From Acetobacteraceae bacterium (GTDB taxonomy: Bacteria > Pseudomonadota > Alphaproteobacteria > Acetobacterales > Acetobacteraceae), in the NCBI GenBank assembly GCA_003133265.1, contig PKWQ01000390.1:1-6370 (forward strand): a stretch of 6,370 nucleotides of DNA, read 5' to 3'. The notes below the pieces were generated by a model, which saw nothing but the letters and a program-made list of their open reading frames with translations, was not told where the DNA came from and did not search any database. Shown here in pieces: positions 1 through 5,157 of the stretch (its first letter is position 1; every line of letters starts with the position of its first letter). The translations under genes and the position numbers were made by a program.

Positions 1-80
1 CGAAGATGTTCGAACGCACCGCCTCGCGCCTGGAGGAGATGCAGAGCCAGGACTGGATCGCGCTGCCGCATCTGACCTGA
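1..80 (+). CDS. C-terminal end of an unidentified protein (5' truncated)
   Basis: Reading from position 3, an open frame of 25 codons ends at TGA 78-80. The tail contains an amphipathic stretch (FERTASRLEEMQSQDW) and ends in LPHLT. The codons mostly end in G or C, as in the neighbouring genes, so this is probably the real end of a gene that begins outside the window. Too little is visible to name a family. It lies 98 bp upstream of the substrate-binding protein gene on the same strand. It could be functionally linked to that gene, but inverted repeats lie between them and nothing in the sequence proves a link. Confidence 0.6.
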   Translation, partial: KMFERTASRLEEMQSQDWIALPHLT

Positions 81-85
81 GCGAA

Positions 86-117
86 GCCGGGCCTTGAGCC
101 CGGCCGGCGCACCGGCC
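86..117 (+). terminator. Two overlapping GC-rich inverted repeats after the first gene
   Basis: GCCGGGC (86-92) pairs perfectly with GCCCGGC (98-104) across a 5-nt loop, starting 5 nt after the upstream stop codon. A second perfect repeat, GGCCGG (102-107) and CCGGCC (112-117) with a 4-nt loop, shares 102-104 with the first, so the two hairpins cannot form fully together. The position suits a transcript end or a 3'-end stabilising structure. No T-run follows, so this is not a canonical intrinsic terminator. Rho-dependent termination or simple mRNA protection are alternatives. Confidence 0.4.
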
Positions 118-178
118 ACACTGCGCCCGTCATGCGCTTCAGTAATGGCCAGACGGGGAAACCCGGACGGGGGAAACA

Positions 179-1756
179 ATGATCCGACGCCGCACGTTCC
201 TGACGGGCGCCACCGCGCTCGCGATGCCCGCGATCGCCCGCGCCGAGGGCGCCCGGGTGCTCAAATTCGTCCCGCAGTCGGACCTGCTGACCGCCGATCC
301 GCTGCTGAACACCGCCTATATGACCCGCAACCACGGCTACATGGTGTTCGACACCCTGTTCGGCATCGACGGCAGCTATCGTCCCCAGCCGCAGATGGTC
401 GAGGGCACCGTCGTCGAGGACGACGGCAAGCTGTGGAAGCTGACGCTGCGGCCGGGAATGGTGTTCCATGACGGCGAAAAGGTGCTGGCGCGCGACTGCG
501 TTGCCTCCATCCGCCGCTGGGGGGCGCGCGATGCGCTGGGCAACGCGCTGATGTCGGTCACCGACGAGCTGTCCGCGCCCGACGACCGTACCATCCAGTT
601 CCGGCTGAAGAAGCCGTTCCCGCTGCTGCCGGTGGCGCTGGGCAAGACCTCCACGCCGATGCTGCCGATCATGCCGGAGCGGCTGGCGAAGACCGATCCG
701 TTCAAGCCGGTCTCCGAGATCGTCGGCTCCGGCCCGTTCCGCTACCTGGCGAACGAGCGGGAGGCGGGATCGCGCGTGATCTATGAGCGGTTCGCCGGCT
801 ACCGCCCGCGCGAGGGCGGGGTGGCGGACTGGACGGCTGGGCCGAAGGTGGTGAATTTCGACCGGGTGGAATGGCAGATCATCCCCGACGAGGGCACCGC
901 GGCCAGCGCCCTGCAAACCGGGGAGGTGGATTGGTGGGAACTGCCCACCGCCGACCTGACGCCGGTGCTGCTGCGCAACGGCCGGGTCAAGGTCGAGATC
1001 AAGGACCCCACCGGCGTGATCGGCTTCATGCGGATGAATTTTCTGCATCCGCCGTTCGACAACCCGGAAATCCGCCGCGCGCTGCTGGGGGTGGTGAACC
1101 AGCAGGATTTCATGATCGCCATCGCCGGCACCGATCCCAAGCTGTGGCGTGCCGGCATCGGCCTGTTCTGTCCAGGCACGCCGATGGCGACCGATGTGGA
1201 CATGCAGGCGATCAACGGCCCGCGCGATCCGGCCAAGGCGCGCGCGGCGATCAAGGCCGCCGGCTACAAGGGCGAGAAGACCGTGCTGCTGGCCGCCACC
1301 GACACGCCCTATCGCAAGGCGATGGCCGATGTCGGGATGGAGATGCTGCAACAGGGCGGGCTGGATGTGGACTATCAGGCGGTCGACTGGGCGACCCTGA
1401 TCGCGCGGCGCGAGAACAGGGGAACGGTGGACAAGGGCGGCTGGAGCGCGATCTTCACCACCCTTTCCGGCCTCGATCTCTCGACCCCCGGCGGGCACGC
1501 GTTCCGCGGCACCGGAGAGAAGGCCTGGTTCGGCTGGCCGACCAGCCCGAAGCTGGAGGAGCTGCGCAACGCCTGGCTGGAGGCGCGCGACGAGGCGGCG
1601 CAGAAGACGATCTGCGCGGAGATGCAGCACCAGTGGTTCATCGACGTGCCGCATATCCCGATCGGCCAGTGGTTCCAGCCCGCCGCCTACCGGGACAATC
1701 TGGAAGGGATGGTGAACGGCTTCCCGGTGTTCTGGAACATACGCCGCAAGGCATGA
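179..1756 (+). CDS. ABC transporter substrate-binding protein, family 5 (peptide/nickel type), Tat-exported
   Basis: This 525-residue protein is a probable periplasmic solute receptor for an ABC importer of the oligopeptide/nickel class (SBP_bac_5 family). Residues 1-22 form a signal peptide: a twin-arginine motif (R4 R5 T F L), a short hydrophobic stretch and an ARA cleavage site before E23. No lipobox cysteine is present, so the mature protein should be soluble, about 503 residues, a normal size for the family. Family-like features are the early VFDTLF segment (56-61), the RPGMVFHDGE motif (91-100), a following DCVASIRRW helix, and the VGSGPFRY segment in the middle. The ATG at 179 is preceded by a purine-rich GGGGGAAA (169-176) and gives the signal peptide in full. 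No permease or ATPase gene lies downstream; partners may be upstream or elsewhere. The ligand cannot be predicted: family members bind peptides, opines, glutathione, sugars or metals. The resemblance to Acetobacteraceae paralogues is from memory. Confidence 0.93.
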   Translation: MIRRRTFLTGATALAMPAIARAEGARVLKFVPQSDLLTADPLLNTAYMTRNHGYMVFDTLFGIDGSYRPQPQMVEGTVVEDDGKLWKLTLRPGMVFHDGEKVLARDCVASIRRWGARDALGNALMSVTDELSAPDDRTIQFRLKKPFPLLPVALGKTSTPMLPIMPERLAKTDPFKPVSEIVGSGPFRYLANEREAGSRVIYERFAGYRPREGGVADWTAGPKVVNFDRVEWQIIPDEGTAASALQTGEVDWWELPTADLTPVLLRNGRVKVEIKDPTGVIGFMRMNFLHPPFDNPEIRRALLGVVNQQDFMIAIAGTDPKLWRAGIGLFCPGTPMATDVDMQAINGPRDPAKARAAIKAAGYKGEKTVLLAATDTPYRKAMADVGMEMLQQGGLDVDYQAVDWATLIARRENRGTVDKGGWSAIFTTLSGLDLSTPGGHAFRGTGEKAWFGWPTSPKLEELRNAWLEARDEAAQKTICAEMQHQWFIDVPHIPIGQWFQPAAYRDNLEGMVNGFPVFWNIRRKA

Positions 1757-1763
1757 CGCGCGG

Positions 1764-1791
1764 CGGCGGGGCCGGGCCGTCCGCCCCGCCG
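1764..1791 (+). terminator. Hairpin downstream of the substrate-binding protein gene
   Basis: CGGCGGGGC (1764-1772) and GCCCCGCCG (1783-1791) form a perfect 9-bp, almost all-GC stem around a 10-nt loop, beginning 7 nt after the stop codon. It is well placed to end the transcript before the TCA-cycle genes. The bases after it are mixed, with only a weak CTTCTT about 15 nt on, so it lacks the T-run of a textbook intrinsic terminator. Confidence 0.5.
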
Positions 1792-1854
1792 GATGCTGCA
1801 CCGCACCTTCTTGCCGGGGGACGACTTATCGGTTAGCAACGCTCACCTTCCGGG

Positions 1855-1873
1855 CCGCCGGGTGTCCGCCGGG
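1855..1873. repeat. Tandem 8-bp direct repeat upstream of mdh
   Basis: CCGCCGGG occurs at 1855-1862 and again at 1866-1873, with starts 11 bp apart, about one helical turn. It lies about 60-75 bp upstream of the mdh start codon, in the 174-bp gap that should hold the promoter of the mdh-suc cluster. The spacing would suit a repeated protein-binding half-site. In GC-rich DNA an 8-bp GC-only repeat can easily arise by chance, so a role is speculative. I see no convincing -35/-10 pair elsewhere in this gap. Confidence 0.3.
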
Positions 1874-1917
1874 CGCCGTCTCGTGTTGATCGAGGCGGCT
1901 CATATCCCGCCCTCGGT

Positions 1918-1922
1918 AAGGA
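1918..1922 (+). promoter_or_regulatory. Ribosome binding site fixing the mdh start
   Basis: AAGGA lies 8 nt before ATG 1931. It supports this start over an in-frame upstream ATG at 1793, which would add 46 residues unlike any malate dehydrogenase N-terminus. Confidence 0.7.
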
Positions 1923-1930
1923 ATCCCCCC

Positions 1931-2884
1931 ATGGCTCGCAAGAAGATCGCCCTGATCGGCGCCGGCAACATCGGCGGCACGCTCGCCCATCTCATCGGCC
2001 TCAAGGAACTCGGCGACGTCGTCATGTTCGACGTCTTCGGCGGCGTGGCCGCCGGCAAGGCGCTGGATCTGATGCAGTCCGGCCCGGTCGACGGCTTCGA
2101 CAGCCTGATGACCGGCGGTTCGGACTATGCCGCCATCGCCGGGTCCGACGTGGTGATCGTCACCGCCGGCTTCCCGCGCACCCCCGGCATGTCGCGCGAC
2201 GACCTGATCGGCAAGAATGCCGGCGTGATCGCGCAGGTCGCCGAGGGCATCAAGACGCATTGCCCGAACGCCTTCGTCATCGTCATCACCAACCCGCTGG
2301 ACGCGATGGTGTGGGTGATGAAGCAGAAATCCGGCCTGCCCGCGAACCGCGTGGTCGGCATGGCCGGCGTGCTCGACAGCTCGCGCTTCCGCCTGTTCCT
2401 GGCGCACGAGTTCAATGTCTCGGTCGAGGACGTGACCGCCTTCGTGCTCGGCGGCCACGGCGACAGCATGGTGCCGCTGACCCGCTATTCCACCGTGGCC
2501 GGCATCCCGGTTCCCGACCTGATCAAGATGGGCTGGACCACGCAGGAGAAGATCGACGCCATCGTTGCCCGCACCGCCAACGGCGGCGGCGAGATCGTCA
2601 AGCTGCTGGAGCGCGGCAGCGCCTTCTACGCCCCGGCCGCCTCGGCGATCGCCATGGCCGAGAGCTTCCTGAAGGACAAGAAGCGCGTGCTGCCCGCCGC
2701 CGCCTACCTGACCGGCGAATATGGCCAGAAGGACCTGTATGTCGGCGTGCCGGTGGTCATCGGCGGCGACGGCGTGGAGCGGATCGTCGAGATCCAGCTC
2801 AGCGCCGCCGAGCAGGCCGCTTTCGACAAGTCCTGCGCCGCGGTGAAGGAACTGGTCGACGCGGCGAGAAAATTGATCGGCTGA
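1931..2884 (+). CDS. mdh: Malate dehydrogenase (NAD-dependent, LDH-like type)
   Basis: Cytoplasmic enzyme of 317 residues that interconverts malate and oxaloacetate with NAD(H), the last step of the TCA cycle. The Rossmann motif GAGNIGG spans 10-16, and Asp34 at the end of the second strand is the usual NAD-selecting acid. The substrate loop GFPRTPGMSRDDL (80-92) has Arg83 at the position where lactate dehydrogenases carry Gln, marking this as a malate enzyme, and Arg89 as the mobile loop arginine. Asp149, Arg152 and His176 (in GGHGDSMVP) complete the catalytic and binding set seen in the family. TNPLDAMVW (120-128) is also typical. The length matches the roughly 320-residue type common in Alphaproteobacteria. 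The gene sits 46 bp before sucC with no terminator-like repeat between them, so co-transcription is likely. The start is set by the AAGGA site and by the fit of residues KKIALIGAG to the family N-terminus. Confidence 0.98.
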   Translation: MARKKIALIGAGNIGGTLAHLIGLKELGDVVMFDVFGGVAAGKALDLMQSGPVDGFDSLMTGGSDYAAIAGSDVVIVTAGFPRTPGMSRDDLIGKNAGVIAQVAEGIKTHCPNAFVIVITNPLDAMVWVMKQKSGLPANRVVGMAGVLDSSRFRLFLAHEFNVSVEDVTAFVLGGHGDSMVPLTRYSTVAGIPVPDLIKMGWTTQEKIDAIVARTANGGGEIVKLLERGSAFYAPAASAIAMAESFLKDKKRVLPAAAYLTGEYGQKDLYVGVPVVIGGDGVERIVEIQLSAAEQAAFDKSCAAVKELVDAARKLIG

Positions 2885-2916
2885 TCGGACCGCGTTCGAT
2901 TATTGGGCACCGAAAC

Positions 2917-2922
2917 AGGAGG
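2917..2922 (+). promoter_or_regulatory. Strong Shine-Dalgarno supporting the sucC GTG start
   Basis: A perfect AGGAGG lies 8 nt before GTG 2931. The resulting N-terminus, MNIHEYQAKELL, is the standard SucC beginning, and no in-frame ATG lies nearby, so the GTG start is secure. Confidence 0.85.
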
Positions 2923-2930
2923 CCGCATCC

Positions 2931-4127
2931 GTGAATATCCATGAGTACCAGGCCAAGGAACTACTGAAGCGGTACGGCGTCGCCGTGCTGGATGGCTATG
3001 TGGCCTGGACCCCAGAAGAAGCGGAAGCGGCCGCCGGCAAGCTGCCCGGCCCGGTCTATGTGGTGAAGTCGCAAATCCACGCCGGCGGGCGCGGCGCCGG
3101 GCACTTCGCCGACGATCCCAGCGGCAAGGGGGGCGTGCGGCTCGCGCGCTCTCCGGCCGAGGTCCGCGCGGCGGCGGACGCGATGCTCGGCCACACGCTG
3201 ATCACCAAGCAGACCGGCGAGCACGGGCGCCGGGTTCACCGGCTCTATGTGGAAGCCGGCTGCGACATCGCCCGCGAGCTGTATCTGTCGCTGCTGATCG
3301 ATCGTGCCACCGCCCGCGTCACCATCGTCGCCTCGACCGAGGGCGGGATGGAGATCGAGGACGTAGCGGAGCACAATCCGGAGAAGATCCTGCGCATCGC
3401 CGTCGATCCGGCATCCGGCATCTCCGGCTTTCACGCCCGCCGCCTCGCCTTCGGGCTCGGCCTGGAAGGCAAGCAGATTGGCATCTTCACCAAACTCGTC
3501 CTGGCGTTGTACGAGGCGTTCATCGACCTCGATTGCGCCATCGTCGAGATCAACCCGCTGGTGGTGACCAAGGCCGGCGACGTGGTGGCGCTGGATGCCA
3601 AGGTCAGCTTCGACGACAACGCGCTGTATCGTCATCCCGACATCGAGAAGTTGCGCGACGAGGCGGAAGAGGACCCGAAGGAACTCGAAGCCGCCAAATA
3701 CGCGCTGAACTACGTGGCGCTGGACGGGCAGATCGGCTGCATGGTCAACGGCGCCGGGCTCGCCATGGCGACGATGGACATCATCAAGCTGTATGGCTCC
3801 TCGCCGGCGAACTTCCTCGACGTCGGCGGCGGCGCCACCAAGGAGCGGGTGACGGCGGCGTTCAAGATCATCCTGTCCGACCCGCACGTCGAGGGCATCC
3901 TGGTCAACATCTTCGGGGGTATCATGCGCTGCGACGTGATCGCCGAGGGCGTGGTGGCCGCGGCGCGAGAGGTGCATTTGAACGTGCCCCTGGTGGTGCG
4001 GCTGGAAGGCACCAACGTCGCGCTCGGCAAGGAGATCATGGCCAAGTCCGGCCTGCCGATCATTTCCGCCGACAACCTCGCCGACGCCGCCGAAAAGATT
4101 GTCAAAGCTGTGAAGGAGGCCGCGTAG
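2931..4127 (+). CDS. sucC: Succinyl-CoA synthetase beta subunit
   Basis: Beta subunit, 398 residues, of succinyl-CoA ligase, which converts succinyl-CoA to succinate with formation of ATP or GTP in the TCA cycle. The N-terminal ATP-grasp domain (about 1-245) shows MNIHEYQAK, Lys46 and the GGRG loop (52-55) that contacts nucleotide. The magnesium ligands expected in the family are Asn208 (in VEINPLVV) and Asp222 (in LDAK). The C-terminal domain carries Asn273 in VNGAGLAMATMD, the GGGATKERV loop (299-307) and the succinate-binding GIM (330-332) in NIFGGIMRCD. Compared with the E. coli protein (388 residues, from memory) there is a net nine-residue insertion after GGRG, about residues 56-66. The positional offset of every later motif agrees with this. 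Malate-CoA ligase (MtkA) was considered, but the sequence follows SucC more closely, for example in IARELYL and GGIMRCD. It starts with GTG and abuts sucD. Nucleotide preference cannot be read from the sequence. Confidence 0.98.
   Translation: MNIHEYQAKELLKRYGVAVLDGYVAWTPEEAEAAAGKLPGPVYVVKSQIHAGGRGAGHFADDPSGKGGVRLARSPAEVRAAADAMLGHTLITKQTGEHGRRVHRLYVEAGCDIARELYLSLLIDRATARVTIVASTEGGMEIEDVAEHNPEKILRIAVDPASGISGFHARRLAFGLGLEGKQIGIFTKLVLALYEAFIDLDCAIVEINPLVVTKAGDVVALDAKVSFDDNALYRHPDIEKLRDEAEEDPKELEAAKYALNYVALDGQIGCMVNGAGLAMATMDIIKLYGSSPANFLDVGGGATKERVTAAFKIILSDPHVEGILVNIFGGIMRCDVIAEGVVAAAREVHLNVPLVVRLEGTNVALGKEIMAKSGLPIISADNLADAAEKIVKAVKEAA
4113..4119 (+). promoter_or_regulatory. sucD ribosome binding site inside the sucC 3' end
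   Basis: AAGGAGG lies within the last codons of sucC and ends 8 nt before the sucD ATG at 4128. Because the sucC stop TAG (4125-4127) directly touches that ATG, terminating ribosomes could restart at once, keeping the two subunits in balance. Confidence 0.8.
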
Positions 4128-5003
4128 ATGGCGATTCTGGTCGACGCCAACACGCGCGTCATCACTCAGGGCTTCACCGGTGCCCAGGGCACGTTCCACT
4201 CCGAGCAGGCGATCGCCTATGGCACCAAGATGGTCGGCGGCGTGACCCCCGGCAAAGGTGGTATCAGGCACCTCGATCTGCCGGTGTTCGATACGGTGGC
4301 CGAGGCGGTGGAGAAGACCGGCGCCACCGCCACCGCGATCTATGTTCCCCCCCCCTTCGCGGCGGATGCGATCCTGGAGGCGATCGACGCCGGGTTGCCG
4401 CTGATCGTCTGCATCACCGAAGGCATTCCGGTGCTGGACATGGTGCGGGTGAAGCGGGCGCTGTGCGGTACCCGCTCGCGCCTGATCGGGCCGAACTGTC
4501 CCGGCGTGATCACCCCGGATGCGTGCAAGATCGGCATCATGCCCGGCCATATCCACCGCCGGGGCAGCGTCGGCATCGTCTCGCGTTCCGGCACGCTGAC
4601 CTATGAGGCGGTGGCGCAGACCACGGCGGCGGGGCTTGGCCAGAGCACCTGCGTCGGCATCGGCGGCGATCCGGTGAAGGGCACCGACTTCATCGAGATT
4701 CTGGAGATGTTTCTCGCCGACCCCGAGACCAAGCAGATCATCATGATCGGCGAGATCGGCGGACAGAGCGAGATCGACGCGGCGGAGTTTTTGTCGCGGA
4801 ACCCGGTGAAGAAACCCACCGTCGGCTTCATCGCCGGCGCCACCGCCCCGCCCGGGCGGCGCATGGGCCATGCCGGCGCGGTGATTTCCGGTGGTAAGGA
4901 TACCGCGGCGGCGAAGTTCGAGGCGATGCGGCTGGCGGGCATCCATGTTGCGGAAAGCCCGGCGGCACTCGGCAGTACCATGGTCCGGGCGCTGCAAGGC
5001 TGA
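4128..5003 (+). CDS. sucD: Succinyl-CoA synthetase alpha subunit
   Basis: Alpha subunit, 291 residues, of succinyl-CoA ligase; it binds CoA and carries the phosphorylated histidine, working with SucC. The N-terminal CoA-binding Rossmann domain shows QGFTGAQGTFHSEQAI (14-29), the PGKGG loop (41-45) and ITEGIP (96-101). The ligase domain has IGPNCPGVITP (120-130), IVSRSGTLTYEA (150-161) and GIGGDPVKGTDF (177-188). Glu209 lies in MIGEIGG, and His248 in RRMGHAGA is the phosphohistidine expected in the family. Length and motif order are normal. The gene starts immediately after the sucC stop, using an AAGGAGG inside sucC. Residues P74-P76 are encoded by an uninterrupted run of nine C (4347-4355). 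A strong hairpin follows the stop codon at 5010-5034. Confidence 0.98.
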   Translation: MAILVDANTRVITQGFTGAQGTFHSEQAIAYGTKMVGGVTPGKGGIRHLDLPVFDTVAEAVEKTGATATAIYVPPPFAADAILEAIDAGLPLIVCITEGIPVLDMVRVKRALCGTRSRLIGPNCPGVITPDACKIGIMPGHIHRRGSVGIVSRSGTLTYEAVAQTTAAGLGQSTCVGIGGDPVKGTDFIEILEMFLADPETKQIIMIGEIGGQSEIDAAEFLSRNPVKKPTVGFIAGATAPPGRRMGHAGAVISGGKDTAAAKFEAMRLAGIHVAESPAALGSTMVRALQG

Positions 5004-5009
5004 ACCGAC

Positions 5010-5034
5010 CCCATCCGGCCGCTGGCCGGATGGG
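5010..5034 (+). terminator. Perfect 11-bp hairpin between sucD and sucA
   Basis: CCCATCCGGCC (5010-5020) and GGCCGGATGGG (5024-5034) pair perfectly around a GCT loop, 6 nt after the sucD stop. This is the most stable-looking intergenic structure in the window. It is followed by ACAAAC rather than a T-run, so full intrinsic termination is doubtful. Partial termination, or protection of the mdh-sucCD 3' end from exonucleases after processing, fits better. Which of these applies is inference. Confidence 0.6.
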
Positions 5035-5055
5035 ACAAACATGCGCCATCGGCAA

Positions 5056-5097
5056 CCCTGCGTCTTGCAGGGCGCGCTGACGCATCCACATGCATGT
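5056..5097. repeat. Second hairpin and 10-bp palindrome in the sucD-sucA gap
   Basis: CCCTGC (5056-5061) and GCAGGG (5067-5072) form a perfect 6-bp stem with a 5-nt loop. It is flanked by ATGCG (5041-5045) and CGCAT (5081-5085), which could pair as an outer helix. Just downstream, ACATGCATGT (5088-5097) is a perfect 10-bp palindrome, relatively AT-rich for this DNA, with the dyad symmetry of a dimeric-protein operator. No particular regulator can be named from it. Confidence 0.4.
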
Positions 5098-5106
5098 ACC
5101 TATGTT
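5077..5106 (+). promoter_or_regulatory. Weak candidate sigma-70-type promoter for sucA
   Basis: CTGACG (5077-5082) and TATGTT (5101-5106), separated by 18 bp, each match four of six consensus bases. The pair lies about 50 bp upstream of the sucA start and overlaps the ACATGCATGT palindrome, so an operator-promoter arrangement is conceivable. The match is weak and could be chance. sucA may simply be read through from mdh-sucCD. Confidence 0.2.
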
Positions 5107-5157
5107 CCGGCCGGCCCAGAACAGGGTTCGTTCCGAGAGTGAAGGGGTTGTGAGAGG

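Noticed and set aside
871..1836. A 321-codon plus-strand frame overlapping the substrate-binding protein gene
   Set aside because: It is another frame of a convincingly coding gene and gives an Arg/Gly/Ala-rich translation without motifs.
1811..1838. TTGCCG as a -35 box for an mdh promoter
   Set aside because: The hexamer at the correct spacing (TTAGCA) does not resemble a -10 box, and nearby alternatives have the wrong spacing.
1793..1930. N-terminal extension of malate dehydrogenase from ATG 1793
   Set aside because: The extra 46 residues do not resemble the family. A good ribosome site precedes ATG 1931, and the enzyme then has normal length.
2931..5003. Malate-CoA ligase (mtkAB) instead of succinyl-CoA synthetase
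   Set aside because: The adjacent mdh made this worth considering, but the beta subunit follows SucC at diagnostic stretches, and the neighbouring sucA fits a TCA cluster rather than the serine cycle.
2961..5042. A 693-codon open frame on the minus strand opposite sucC and sucD
   Set aside because: It lies entirely antisense to two certain genes. Its translation is His/Arg/Asp/Gly-rich with no recognisable domain. Long antisense frames are expected where the third codon position is almost always G or C.
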